DNA from: Sulfuriferula multivorans
GTDB taxonomy: Bacteria > Pseudomonadota > Gammaproteobacteria > Burkholderiales > Sulfuriferulaceae
DNA: 47,417 nt
Assembly (NCBI RefSeq): GCF_003851125.1
Contig: NZ_BGOW01000046.1
Coordinates: 1-47,417, forward strand
Direction of reading: 5' to 3'
Shown here: positions 30,133 to 39,466 of the stretch, in pieces
How positions within the stretch are numbered: position 1 is the stretch's first letter
Layout of the letters: every line of letters starts with the position of its first letter
Notes under the pieces: generated by a model
Told to the model about the DNA's origin: nothing
Database searches by the model: none
What the model saw: only the letters and a program-made list of their open reading frames with translations
Translations under genes and position numbers: made by a program

Positions 30133-32181
30133 TTAATGCAGCAGCGGCACAATCAGCAACGCAACAATGTTGATGATCTTGATCAGCGGGTTGATGGCCG
30201 GCCCTGCCGTGTCCTTGTAAGGGTCACCCACGGTATCACCGGTCACCGCGGCCTTGTGGGCTTCTGATCCCTTGCCGCCAAAATTACCTTCTTCGATATA
30301 TTTCTTGGCATTATCCCAGGCGCCGCCGCCGGTGGTCATCGAAATGGCTACGAATATACCGGTGACGATGGAGCCCATCAGCACACCGCCCAGCGCCTTG
30401 GTGCCGGCACCCGGGCCCATCAATGCCGTCATGCCCAGCGCCACCACGATAGGCACCAGCACCGGCAGCAGCGATGGGATCATCATTTCCTTGATCGCGG
30501 CACGGGTGAGCATATCCACAGCTCTGGAATAATCCGGCTTGGCGGTACCCGCCATGATGCCGGGGATTTCCTTGAACTGGCGCCGCACTTCCACCACTAC
30601 ACTGCCGGCTGCACGACCCACCGCCTCCATACCCATGGCGCCGAACAGGTACGGCACCATGCCGCCTATGAACAAGCCGATAATCACTGCGGGGTCAGAC
30701 AAGGAAAAGTCCACCAGTTTGCCGGCGTGTTGCAAGGTATGAGTGTAGTCGGCAAACAGCACCAGCGCTGCCAGACCGGCTGAACCAATTGCATAGCCTT
30801 TGGTAACCGCTTTGGTGGTGTTGCCCACGGCATCCAGCGGATCGGTGATCGCGCGCACGCTGTCAGGCAAATCAGCCATTTCCGCGATACCGCCTGCATT
30901 ATCAGTAACAGGGCCATAAGCATCCAGCGCCACGATGATGCCGGTCATGGACAGCATGCCGGTAGCCGCAATGGCGATCCCATATAAACCCGCCAGTTGA
31001 TAGGATACGAGAATGGCCACGCACACGGCCAGGACGGGTGCAGCGGTAGAGCGCATCGACACGCCCAGCCCGGCGATCACGTTGGTACCGTGACCCGTTG
31101 TGGAAGCCTGAGCGATATGGCGTACCGGCGCATATTCAGTAGCAGTGTAGTACTCGGTAATCAGCACCATCGCCGCCGTCAACCCGAGCCCGACCAGGCC
31201 GCACAGATACAGACTCATCACGCTGTAGCTGCCATTATCGGCCATCAGCCATTGCGTGACCGGGTAGAACGCCACGGCCGCCAGCACACCCGACACGATC
31301 AGGCCGCGATAGAGGGCGTTCATGATTTTTCCGCCTTCCCGTGCATTGACGAAAAACGTGCCGATCACTGAGGCGACGATGGATACGCCGCCCAATACCA
31401 GCGGATAAATCATCGCGCCGGTTCCCGCGGTATGCAGCATCAAGCCACCCAGCAACATGGTGGCAATGATGGTCACGGCGTAGGTCTCGAACAGGTCGGC
31501 TGCCATCCCGGCGCAGTCGCCCACGTTGTCGCCCACGTTGTCAGCGATGACCGCCGGGTTGCGCGGGTCATCTTCGGGAATACCTGCTTCCACCTTGCCG
31601 ACCAGATCAGCGCCCACATCCGCACCTTTGGTGAAAATGCCGCCACCCAGCCGCGCAAAAATGGAAATCAGCGAGCCGCCAAAACCCAGACCGATCAGCG
31701 GCGAAATGTTGACCACCTCACCAGCCGGTGTAATCGCCGTCAGTAAAGCATAAAAACCCGCCACACCCAACAAACCCAGACCCACAACCAGCATGCCGGT
31801 AATCGCCCCGCTACGGAATGCCACTTTCAATGCCGGATTCAGTCCTTCACGCGCGGCCTCGGCGGTACGCACGTTGGCGCGCACCGAGATATTCATGCCG
31901 ATGTAGCCTGCCGCGGCGGAAAGTATCGCGCCCAGCGCGAAACCAGCCGCGGTGAGTTTTCCGAGGAAGATAAAAATGAGCACGAACAACACCACACCCA
32001 CCATGCCTATGGTGCGGTACTGACGATTGAGATAGGCTTGTGCACCTTCCTGAATCGCCGCCGCAATTTCCCGCATGCGCTCGTTCCCGGTGGGTTTGGC
32101 CAGCACCCATTTAATGGAAACCAAGCCATAGATTATGGCAAAAACAGCGCAAGCGAGCGCCAATACTAGACCATCCGACAT
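30133..32181 (-). CDS. hppA: Pyrophosphate-energised proton pump (H+-PPase), K+-independent type
   Basis: Inner-membrane pump coupling PPi hydrolysis to proton translocation. 682 residues, about 16 membrane helices. The substrate site shows [18 protein letters not shown] and the acidic [20 protein letters not shown]-terminal [21 protein letters not shown] is also conserved. Lys457 in [10 protein letters not shown] is the residue that marks the K+-independent class (Ala in K+-dependent pumps). GGAGGG ribosome binding site upstream of the ATG. It follows the small gene at 32261 and the PPi-type phosphofructokinase on the same strand, which links PPi production and use. Confidence 0.96.
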   Translation of the reverse strand: MSDGLVLALACAVFAIIYGLVSIKWVLAKPTGNERMREIAAAIQEGAQAYLNRQYRTIGMVGVVLFVLIFIFLGKLTAAGFALGAILSAAAGYIGMNISVRANVRTAEAAREGLNPALKVAFRSGAITGMLVVGLGLLGVAGFYALLTAITPAGEVVNISPLIGLGFGGSLISIFARLGGGIFTKGADVGADLVGKVEAGIPEDDPRNPAVIADNVGDNVGDCAGMAADLFETYAVTIIATMLLGGLMLHTAGTGAMIYPLVLGGVSIVASVIGTFFVNAREGGKIMNALYRGLIVSGVLAAVAFYPVTQWLMADNGSYSVMSLYLCGLVGLGLTAAMVLITEYYTATEYAPVRHIAQASTTGHGTNVIAGLGVSMRSTAAPVLAVCVAILVSYQLAGLYGIAIAATGMLSMTGIIVALDAYGPVTDNAGGIAEMADLPDSVRAITDPLDAVGNTTKAVTKGYAIGSAGLAALVLFADYTHTLQHAGKLVDFSLSDPAVIIGLFIGGMVPYLFGAMGMEAVGRAAGSVVVEVRRQFKEIPGIMAGTAKPDYSRAVDMLTRAAIKEMMIPSLLPVLVPIVVALGMTALMGPGAGTKALGGVLMGSIVTGIFVAISMTTGGGAWDNAKKYIEEGNFGGKGSEAHKAAVTGDTVGDPYKDTAGPAINPLIKIINIVALLIVPLLH

Positions 32182-32260
32182 ACTTCATCCCTCCTTGGAC
32201 TACTTGTGCAAATCGGAGCCTGTTCCGGCCGGCTCATTGCCCTGCGACTTTTTATTTTTT

Positions 32261-32479
32261 TCAGTACGGCTTGCCGATGGCAAGACCACCCTCAAAACGC
32301 ATACCCGGCTCAAAGCCGAAAATATCGGTGAGATTCAACTCCTGTATTAATTGGTCGACCGCCTCCTGACCATGCTCGCGCTGCACTTCCGAGAGGATAA
32401 GCTTGGCGGAATTGCCGTTATAAAAGCCGCCAAAATCGGCTTGGACAGCAAGCAACTGGCGCGCGCGGTCTAGGGTCAT
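32261..32479 (-). CDS. Conserved-looking small protein of unknown function
   Basis: 72 residues, soluble, probably mostly helical at the N-terminus (LDRARQLLAVQADFGG; AKLILSEVQREHGQEAVDQLIQELNL). I do not recognise a family. It begins 33 nt after pfp and ends 79 nt before hppA on the same strand, so it is probably part of a pfp-orf-hppA transcript. Codon use resembles the neighbours, which supports a real gene. Confidence 0.65.
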   Translation of the reverse strand: MTLDRARQLLAVQADFGGFYNGNSAKLILSEVQREHGQEAVDQLIQELNLTDIFGFEPGMRFEGGLAIGKPY

Positions 32480-32512
32480 CGTGGATTTTTTTGGTTTAGA
32501 GTTGTGCGCGCA

Positions 32513-33766
32513 TCAAATTGAAAACGGCTTCAATTTTTTCGCCACTGCCACATTCTTCAATGTCACATATTGCGGCAAGCCGTTTTCATATTTTGGATAG
32601 TCCTCGCCCTGAATCAGCGGCGCCAGGTAACGACGGCATTTTTCGGTAATGCCATAGCCATCCTTGCTGATGAAGTCGCGCGGCATGAATTTCTCGACGT
32701 TGGCGACCTTGGACAAGGGTGCCATGCCGATCTTGTATTTGTAGGGCGAATCGGAGATGCGATCCACCGTCGGCATCACCGAATTGTGCCCCTTGATGGC
32801 CAGCTCAACGGCCTTTTTACCCAACTCGTAAGCCTGTTTCACATCAGTCTTGGAGGCGATGTGCCGCGCCGAACGTTGCAGGTAATCCGCCACCGCCCAG
32901 TGGAACTTGTAACCGTGCGCTTCCTTGATCATATTGGCCACTACCGGTGCAGCGCCACCCAGTTGGGCATGACCGAAAGCATCGCGGGTTCCTTGTTCGG
33001 CAAGGAACTTGCCATCTGGATAGTGGCAACCCTCGGACACCACAATCGTGCAATAGCCGAACTCCTCGACTTTTTTCTTCACCGCAGCGAGAAATTTTTT
33101 CTGATCGAATTCGATTTCCGGGAACAGGATGACCACCGGGATACCCTGCTCAGCCACCAAGCCGCCCGCTGCCGCAATCCAGCCGGCGTGGCGGCCCATC
33201 ACCTCGATCACGAATACCTTGGTCGACGTCTTGGCCATGGAACGCACGTCATACGAAGCTTCCAGCGTAGACACGGCAATGTACTTGGCTACCGAGCCGA
33301 ATCCGGGGCAGCAGTCGGTAATAGGCAGGTCGTTGTCCACGGTCTTGGGCACGTGGATGGCCTGGATCGGGTAGCCCATGGCTTCTGACAATTGCGAGAC
33401 CTTGAAGCAGGTGTCGGCGGAATCTCCGCCGCCATTGTAGAAAAAATAACCGATGTTATGCGCCTTGAACACTTCGATCAGGCGTTCGTATTCGCGCTTG
33501 TTGGCTTCCAGGCTTTTCAGCTTGAAACGGCATGAACCGAACGCACCAGAAGGGGTGGAGCGCAACGCGGCAATGGCCGCATCGGTTTCCTTGCTGGTAT
33601 CGATCAGGTCTTCGGTCAACGCTCCGATAATGCCGTTGCGGCCTGCATAGACCTTGCCGATCTTGTCCTTGTGCTTGCGTGCGGTTTGAATCACCCCGCA
33701 AGCCGATGCATTGATAACTGCGGTGACGCCGCCGGATTGTGCGTAGAAGGCATTTTTTTTCGCCAT
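32513..33766 (-). CDS. pfp: Phosphofructokinase, probably PPi-dependent
   Basis: Phosphorylates fructose 6-phosphate, reversibly if PPi is the donor. 417 residues. The N-terminal nucleotide/PPi loop is AQSGGVTAVINASA; the donor-site motif is GGGDS (112-116), where ATP enzymes have GGDGS; the catalytic motif is PKTVDND (140-146), as in PPi-dependent or closely related group-II enzymes. VIEVMGRHAGWIAAAGG and SEGCHYPDGKF follow. The neighbouring PPi pump supports PPi as the donor. No mutation needed for function is seen. A weak alternative is an ATP enzyme of the same clade. Confidence 0.88.
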   Translation of the reverse strand: MAKKNAFYAQSGGVTAVINASACGVIQTARKHKDKIGKVYAGRNGIIGALTEDLIDTSKETDAAIAALRSTPSGAFGSCRFKLKSLEANKREYERLIEVFKAHNIGYFFYNGGGDSADTCFKVSQLSEAMGYPIQAIHVPKTVDNDLPITDCCPGFGSVAKYIAVSTLEASYDVRSMAKTSTKVFVIEVMGRHAGWIAAAGGLVAEQGIPVVILFPEIEFDQKKFLAAVKKKVEEFGYCTIVVSEGCHYPDGKFLAEQGTRDAFGHAQLGGAAPVVANMIKEAHGYKFHWAVADYLQRSARHIASKTDVKQAYELGKKAVELAIKGHNSVMPTVDRISDSPYKYKIGMAPLSKVANVEKFMPRDFISKDGYGITEKCRRYLAPLIQGEDYPKYENGLPQYVTLKNVAVAKKLKPFSI

Positions 33767-33787
33767 TTATGTTTTCTCCATGCTAAA

Positions 33788-33819
33788 TAAAAAACGCCAG
33801 CGGATTGCTCTGCTGGCGT
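33788..33819 (-). terminator. Intrinsic terminator between the 124-aa gene and pfp
   Basis: Minus strand: ACGCCAGC, loop of 10 nt, GCTGGCGT then six T residues (plus-strand A-run 33789-33794). It lies just after the 124-residue gene and before pfp, so it separates the adk-side and pfp-side transcription units. Confidence 0.8.
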
Positions 33820-33825
33820 ATGGTT

Positions 33826-34200
33826 TTAACTGATGTCTTTACCGGTTTTTCCTGAAGTCACTCCGGCCTGTTCTTTTTCGTGGTCGGCCTGCACTCTCAG
33901 CAATACCAGCACACAATCGCCGAGGTCATCGTATTCCTCGCGCCCGGTGCCGAACATTTGATGCACCCGGTAAAAAAACATGCTGCGGAAGCGTCCTTCG
34001 CCCACCTTGGCGATCACGAAACTGCAATCACGCTGTTTCCAGAACAGGCATGGGCAGGTGGTCAGTTCGCGGTCTTCCGGATACATGCGCAGTTCGGTGT
34101 CAGCGACATCCACTGGCACATCGTGCCCGTAGCGTTCCTTGACCGCACTCTCCACAATGCTGCGTTCGGTATCGCTGAAATCCGCGATAGTGTTTCCCAT
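33826..34200 (-). CDS. Conserved hypothetical protein after adk
   Basis: 124 residues, soluble. Notable features are a Cys pair in LTTCPCLFWKQRDCSFVIAK and an aromatic-rich core (RFRSMFFYRVHQMFG), with a polar C-terminal tail. I do not recognise a domain. It starts 6 nt after the adk stop and ends at a terminator, so it is the last gene of the exbB...adk run. An accessory role in nucleotide metabolism cannot be claimed from this. Confidence 0.7.
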   Translation of the reverse strand: MGNTIADFSDTERSIVESAVKERYGHDVPVDVADTELRMYPEDRELTTCPCLFWKQRDCSFVIAKVGEGRFRSMFFYRVHQMFGTGREEYDDLGDCVLVLLRVQADHEKEQAGVTSGKTGKDIS

Positions 34201-34206
34201 GAAGGT

Positions 34207-34887
<681 letters not shown>

Positions 34888-34965
34888 CTATGACAGCCCA
34901 AGAGGGTATTGGATTTAGGGCCGATTTGAACAGTCAATTTTTTTTATTCAAACATAAAACCAGTT

Positions 34966-35721
34966 TCAAACCCATAGCTGGCGCACCATTGCGAGATCTT
35001 CAGCGGTATCTACGCCGGGCTGCGCAGGCAACTCGCTCACGGCCACACTGATTTTATGGCCGTGCCACAGCACGCGCAGCTGCTCCAGCGATTCAAAACG
35101 TTCGATGGGTGCCGGCGTGAGCCCGGCGTATTGTCGAAGAAAACCTGCCCGATAGGCATACAGTCCGATATGGCGAAACACCGGCAGACCGTCCGGCAAG
35201 CTTTGTCCCGCCGCAAAAGCATCGCGCGGCCAGGGAATCGGCGCACGGCTGAAATACAGCGCGTAGCCTTCAGCGTCCATGACCAGCTTGACCACGTTGG
35301 GATTAGTCAATGTCGCGTAATCATGAATGGCATGGCAGGCGGTCGCCATCACTGCCTCCGGGTGCAATCGCAGCTCGCGCGCCACGGCATGAATCAGAGC
35401 GGGATCAATCAACGGCTCATCACCCTGTACGTTGACGACGATGGTGTCATCATCCAGGGACAGCATGTCCGTCACTTCCGCCAGGCGATCCGTGCCGGAC
35501 GTATGATGGCTCGCGGTCAGCAAAGCCTGATAGCCGTGTTCCTTAACCGCTGTGATGATGCGCTCATCGTCTGCCGCCACCCATACCGCACTGGCGCCGC
35601 TCTGCGCTGCGCGTTCCGCCACACGCACCACCATCGGTTTGCCGGCGATATCAGCCAGCGGCTTGGCAGGCAAGCGCGTGGAAGCGTAACGTGCCGGGAT
35701 GACGGCGATAAAATCGGACAT
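34966..35721 (-). CDS. kdsB: 3-deoxy-manno-octulosonate cytidylyltransferase (CMP-Kdo synthetase)
   Basis: Activates Kdo with CTP for inner-core lipopolysaccharide. 251 residues. Motifs: [16 protein letters not shown] at the N-terminus, the QGDEPLI metal and nucleotide site, and [10 protein letters not shown]. The ATG overlaps the stop of the upstream Trm112-like gene (TGATG), so the two are translationally coupled. Confidence 0.96.
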   Translation of the reverse strand: MSDFIAVIPARYASTRLPAKPLADIAGKPMVVRVAERAAQSGASAVWVAADDERIITAVKEHGYQALLTASHHTSGTDRLAEVTDMLSLDDDTIVVNVQGDEPLIDPALIHAVARELRLHPEAVMATACHAIHDYATLTNPNVVKLVMDAEGYALYFSRAPIPWPRDAFAAGQSLPDGLPVFRHIGLYAYRAGFLRQYAGLTPAPIERFESLEQLRVLWHGHKISVAVSELPAQPGVDTAEDLAMVRQLWV

Positions 35722-35900
35722 CAGACTTCTTCGGTTTCTGCCAGCCTGCGCGCTTCGCCCTCCAGCATCACCGGAATATCGTCACGAATTGGGAAAGCCA
35801 GGCGGTCGGGTTTGCAGATCAGTTCCTGTTCGTTTTTTTTATAGACCAGTGGACCCTTGCACAGCGGGCAGACAAGAATATCCAGCAGTTTGCTATCCAT
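35721..35900 (-). CDS. Trm112-family (UPF0434/YcaR-like) small protein
   Basis: 59 residues, begins [18 protein letters not shown], with the CPxC pair and a later Cys in [21 protein letters not shown], the standard Trm112-like zinc-ribbon pattern. Found between lpxK and kdsB in many proteobacteria. It overlaps lpxK by 8 nt and kdsB by 1 nt. The exact function of the bacterial protein is not established. Confidence 0.9.
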   Translation of the reverse strand: MDSKLLDILVCPLCKGPLVYKKNEQELICKPDRLAFPIRDDIPVMLEGEARRLAETEEV

Positions 35901-36897
35901 GGCGTTTTCCTAGTTTGGTGAGCACGAGTCCGATCAGGTCGGGTTGTATGGACGCCTGTACCGGTAGCGCCCACATGTTTTGATGCGCGAATGCGCTACA
36001 TTTTACCGCATCTTTACTGGTCATCAGTATCTGGCCAGGGTAAGCCAGATCGGCGGCCCGGTAGACATGATGGTCCGGGAAAATATGACACTGGGCGCTG
36101 ATGCCCAAGCCAGCAATCTGGTCAAAAAAGCGCTGCGGATGGCCGATGCCGGCTACGGCATGAATTTCCTGCCCGGCCAATTCTGCAGCACTCACACTAC
36201 GCGAAGGATCCGCGAGGTTTACAAAACTCGTGCCTTCCATGTGCATCGAATAAACGGGTAACAGCGCAGGCAAATTCAGCTGCGCCGTCTCGGGCTGGTT
36301 CACTACAATGGCATCCACGGCATCCAACCTGGCCACTGGTTCGCGCAGCGGGCCCACCGGCAGCAAGCGGCCATTGCCAAATCCGCGCGCCCCGTCCACC
36401 ACGGCGATTTCCATATCGCGCGCCAGACGGTAATGCTGCAAGCCGTCGTCGGAAATCAGCACATTCACTTGAGGATGGGCAAGCAGCAAGGCGCGTCCTG
36501 CGGCATGACGGTCACGCCCCACCCATACAGGACATTTGAGCAACTTCGCCAGCAACACGGGTTCATCGCCCACGTGCGCCGCATCGCTGTGTATGCCGAC
36601 CTGCTGCGGAATGTGGGTACTGCCTCCATAGCCGCGACTGATCACACCAGGATGCCAGCCACGTGCTGCCAATTCCTGCGCCAGCCAGGCGACCAGCGGA
36701 GTTTTGCCGGTGCCCCCGGCGTTGATATTGCCGATCACGATGACGGGCACCGGCAACTTCAGCGTGCGCAGCATGCCGCGCCGATATAACCGCCTGCGCA
36801 GAGCAGCCGCCAGACCAAATACCCAGCTCAACGGAATCAACAATGCATGCCAGAGTGTAGTGCCCTGCCACTGCCGCGTGATCCAGGTACTCACCAT
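35893..36897 (-). CDS. lpxK: Tetraacyldisaccharide 4'-kinase
   Basis: Phosphorylates the 4' position of the lipid A disaccharide at the inner face of the inner membrane. 334 residues. One N-terminal membrane helix (about 17-34), then the P-loop [15 protein letters not shown] (GGTGKTP at 61-67), SRGYGG, and [18 protein letters not shown] with the conserved DDGxQH. The start overlaps the preceding gene by 7 nt. Confidence 0.96.
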   Translation of the reverse strand: MVSTWITRQWQGTTLWHALLIPLSWVFGLAAALRRRLYRRGMLRTLKLPVPVIVIGNINAGGTGKTPLVAWLAQELAARGWHPGVISRGYGGSTHIPQQVGIHSDAAHVGDEPVLLAKLLKCPVWVGRDRHAAGRALLLAHPQVNVLISDDGLQHYRLARDMEIAVVDGARGFGNGRLLPVGPLREPVARLDAVDAIVVNQPETAQLNLPALLPVYSMHMEGTSFVNLADPSRSVSAAELAGQEIHAVAGIGHPQRFFDQIAGLGISAQCHIFPDHHVYRAADLAYPGQILMTSKDAVKCSAFAHQNMWALPVQASIQPDLIGLVLTKLGKRHG

Positions 36898-38006
36898 TCA
36901 AATACCCGTTCCACCAGTTCGCGGCTCACCGATTCCGCCAGCCGCCGCTCCTGCCAGAACAGACGCCGCGCAGTGTCGGCTTGATTGCGAGCGGCAATCG
37001 GCGCATCCCGGTAGCTGAACCATAACGCGGCGATATCCGCCATCTCCGGCACGGCTTCTGCCAGCGCAGCTTTGGGCAAAGTCATGCCGGGCGAACGCGA
37101 CAATGCCGCACCGCCCGCCATGGCCTGCCACAACACTGCCGCATCAAACCGCGCCAGATGAGCCGCCGTCACCGCTGCCGCAATCCCCGGCAACCACTTG
37201 TTGTCATCCACCCATAGCACGCTGCCGCCCGCAGGCGGTTCACGGTTCCATCTGCTCATCGCGATCACAGCCGCGTGCGGACGTTCACCGCTGACAAACA
37301 GGATATCCTGCGGCGCGTGCGCGAAGAGCGCCTGCGCCAGTTCATCCGCAGCGCCGGGGCTGGCGCCATGCAGCCACCATAAGTGGCGTTCAGCATTGCC
37401 ATTAACCAGCGATTTGAAATTGGGATCGACCTGTGCCTCGGTCAGGATTGCATGCATGTCAGCGACGGGGGCCTGGTGGATCGCGGTAGCGGATTCATTG
37501 CTCGCATAGACACGCTCGCAAGCGAAATCGATTTGACCGGGAACATTCACCGCCAGCAAATGTGCCCGACCCGCCAGCGCCGCCAGCAAATTCGGCCGCT
37601 GCCGGGTATCTACCAACACCACGCCATACGGCTCGAAGCGCTCGAGTACCCGCGCGATTGCCTTGGGATGATCGCACGGCGCATACCCCCATCCCGTCTT
37701 GTCGCAATCATCCAGTAACGCCAGCAGTTCCGGGTATTCATGCTCGTAAGTCAGTACCAGGCGAATATCCAGCCGCCGCGCCCGGATGGCGCGCAGCAGT
37801 TCGACTGCCAAGCGCACGCTGTCGCGTTCCGCCCCGGCGATGATCCACACCACTTTGCCGCGTTCACCCATTGGCTTTAACCAGCCCCACCGGGCAGCAA
37901 CGCGGTGCAACAATCCTGCCTTGCGGTCGCGCCGATCGGCCAGCCACAGGCCAAGGCGGTTGCTGCCAAAGGGGTCGGACCAGGAATTGGCTGCGGGATG
38001 ATTCAT
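36891..38006 (-). CDS. WaaA-like (Kdo transferase-related) protein of unknown activity
   Basis: 371 residues. I read it as a diverged relative of WaaA/KdtA: VVWIIAGAERDSVRLAVELLRAI sits where WaaA has WIHAVSVGE; YAPCDHPKAIARVLERFEP matches the 'lPfDlp..v..fl..f.P' stretch; and VVLVDTRQRPNLLAALAGRAH matches 'fvEtEiWPNLL' but lacks the acidic ExE residues. The second half (about 190-371) matches no motif I know. It overlaps lpxK by 7 nt and follows exbD, so it belongs to the lipid A/Kdo block. The ATG at 38006 avoids a long overlap with exbD; a GTG at 38105 is possible. Confidence that a gene is here is high, its function low. Confidence 0.7.
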   Translation of the reverse strand: MNHPAANSWSDPFGSNRLGLWLADRRDRKAGLLHRVAARWGWLKPMGERGKVVWIIAGAERDSVRLAVELLRAIRARRLDIRLVLTYEHEYPELLALLDDCDKTGWGYAPCDHPKAIARVLERFEPYGVVLVDTRQRPNLLAALAGRAHLLAVNVPGQIDFACERVYASNESATAIHQAPVADMHAILTEAQVDPNFKSLVNGNAERHLWWLHGASPGAADELAQALFAHAPQDILFVSGERPHAAVIAMSRWNREPPAGGSVLWVDDNKWLPGIAAAVTAAHLARFDAAVLWQAMAGGAALSRSPGMTLPKAALAEAVPEMADIAALWFSYRDAPIAARNQADTARRLFWQERRLAESVSRELVERVFEW

Positions 38007-38049
38007 CGGGAATCGGGAAACATCGGCTGGCGGTAGCCAGCCAGGAAAA

Positions 38050-38472
38050 TTAACGGACTTGGCCCCGTTCGGTAGCAAAGGTGACGCGCACCAAGCCCGC
38101 TTCACGCGCGGCTTCCATCACGTTGATCACTGACTGATAGTTGGCTTTGGCGTCGGCATTTATAACAATCACCGGAGCAGTCGTACCGCTTGCCGCTTTT
38201 TTAAGGGCGTCGGATAAACTCGCCACATTGGCGAAATTCACTGTGGCATTATTGATCTGGTAATTTCCTGCGGCATCGACAGCCACATTGATTTGAGCCG
38301 GTTTTTCCTTGGCTGGCTCACCGGCTGCCTGGGGAAGATTGATTTGCAGTTCCGAGAATTTTGCGTAGGTGGTGGTCACCATCAGAAAAATCAGAATCAC
38401 CAGCAACACATCGATCATCGGAATCAAATTGATTTCCGGTTCATCCCGATGTTGTCCGCGCTGGAAATTCAT
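38050..38472 (-). CDS. exbD: Biopolymer transport protein ExbD/TolR family
   Basis: 140 residues: short cytoplasmic N-terminus, one membrane helix with the conserved Asp (NLIPMIDVLLVILIFLMVTTT), and a periplasmic domain. Forms a proton-driven motor with ExbB. No tonB follows. ATGA overlap with exbB. Confidence 0.92.
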   Translation of the reverse strand: MNFQRGQHRDEPEINLIPMIDVLLVILIFLMVTTTYAKFSELQINLPQAAGEPAKEKPAQINVAVDAAGNYQINNATVNFANVASLSDALKKAASGTTAPVIVINADAKANYQSVINVMEAAREAGLVRVTFATERGQVR

Positions 38473-39074
38473 GCCCGCTCACCATGCACCATTTCCACCA
38501 GCTTGATGGCCTGCTGTTCCATCTCAACCACCAGGGCTTCTACGCGGGTGCGAAAAAAACGATAGAAAATCATGCTGGGGATGGCCACGATCAAGCCAAA
38601 TGCAGTGTTGTATAGCGCAATTGAAATACCATGTGCCAGTACCGCCGGGTTTCCACCTGATGGCGTTTGCGCACCGAATATTTCCACCATGCCGATCACC
38701 GTGCCGAGCAGTCCCAGCAAAGGCGCAATCGAGGCAATCGTGCCCAGTGCGGTGAGAAAACGTTCAAGATCGTGAGCTGCTGCGCGTCCGGCTTCCTCGA
38801 TGGACTCTTTCATGACCTCGCGCGGCGCTTTGGCATTGCGTAAACCCGCGCCAAAAATGCGCGCCAGGTGTGAACCCATGGACAAACGATCCAGCATTTC
38901 CGCAGTCACACCTTGCTTGCGGTATTCCTGGATGACACCTTCAAGCAGGCCACGGGGTGCAACTTCTTTATGGCGCAAAGAAATGAAACGCTCAATGATG
39001 ATGGCAAGCGTCAGCACCGAGGCTAAAATCAGCGGCCAGATCGGCCAACCCGCTGCTTCAATTATGGCTAACAC
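38469..39074 (-). CDS. exbB: Proton-channel protein ExbB/TolQ/MotA family
   Basis: 201 residues with three membrane helices: about residues 9-30, then two near 105-125 and 150-172 (LGTIASIAPLLGLLGTVIGM; ISIALYNTAFGLIVAIPSM). The start is taken as GTG at 39074 because GGGAG lies 7 nt upstream; the longer frame is not family-like. It opens the exbB-exbD-waaA-like-lpxK-Trm112-kdsB run. A TolQ-like role cannot be excluded, but tolA, tolB and pal are not here. Confidence 0.92.
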   Translation of the reverse strand: MLAIIEAAGWPIWPLILASVLTLAIIIERFISLRHKEVAPRGLLEGVIQEYRKQGVTAEMLDRLSMGSHLARIFGAGLRNAKAPREVMKESIEEAGRAAAHDLERFLTALGTIASIAPLLGLLGTVIGMVEIFGAQTPSGGNPAVLAHGISIALYNTAFGLIVAIPSMIFYRFFRTRVEALVVEMEQQAIKLVEMVHGERA

Positions 39075-39134
39075 GCATGAACTCCCGGAATCGAAAACGT
39101 GCGTCACTTTAGCTCGGCAAGCCAGTTTGGGCAA

Positions 39135-39436
39135 GGGTCGTTACTGAACTATCGATATTGCCATTTCCAATTTGCGCTGCTTAGCGCATATTGCTCATAA
39201 TGCAACTGCAAAGAGAAGGCTAACATGCCAGCTCGTAAGCATTTTTTCAAGTTGCCCACAAAACCTGTGGATAACTTTGTGGGTAACCTGTTCGGCACGC
39301 CCCTAAGTAACCAGCGGATAAAGAATTTTTATCCGTCGCTGTATTTTTAATCTAATAATTTTCTTTTAAAAACATAAAGTTACAAAAAACACCTATTGCA
39401 TCAACCCACTATGCTCAAAGCCCATGTTAAATTCCT
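39135..39436. other. Divergent gap with DnaA-box-like sites and an AT-rich flank
   Basis: Between exbB (-) and xseA (+). A perfect DnaA box, TGTGGATAA (TTATCCACA on the other strand), lies at 39266-39274. TGTGGGTAA, one mismatch, is at 39278-39286, exactly 12 bp on in the same orientation. TTGCCCACA, two mismatches, is at 39252-39260 in the opposite orientation. Further right are an imperfect hairpin around GGATAAA-N5-TTTATCC (39316-39335) and a strongly AT-rich stretch to about 39390. No dnaA, dnaN or gyrB is near. Could be promoter control by DnaA or coincidence. Confidence 0.45.
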
Positions 39437-39466
39437 GTGACTGTGGAAGAACTTCTTGACAAAAAC

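Noticed and set aside
39316..39345. Imperfect hairpin GGATAAA-N5-TTTATCC as a terminator.
   Set aside because: It lies between divergent genes, where no transcript would need to stop, and the stem has a 3-nt bulge.
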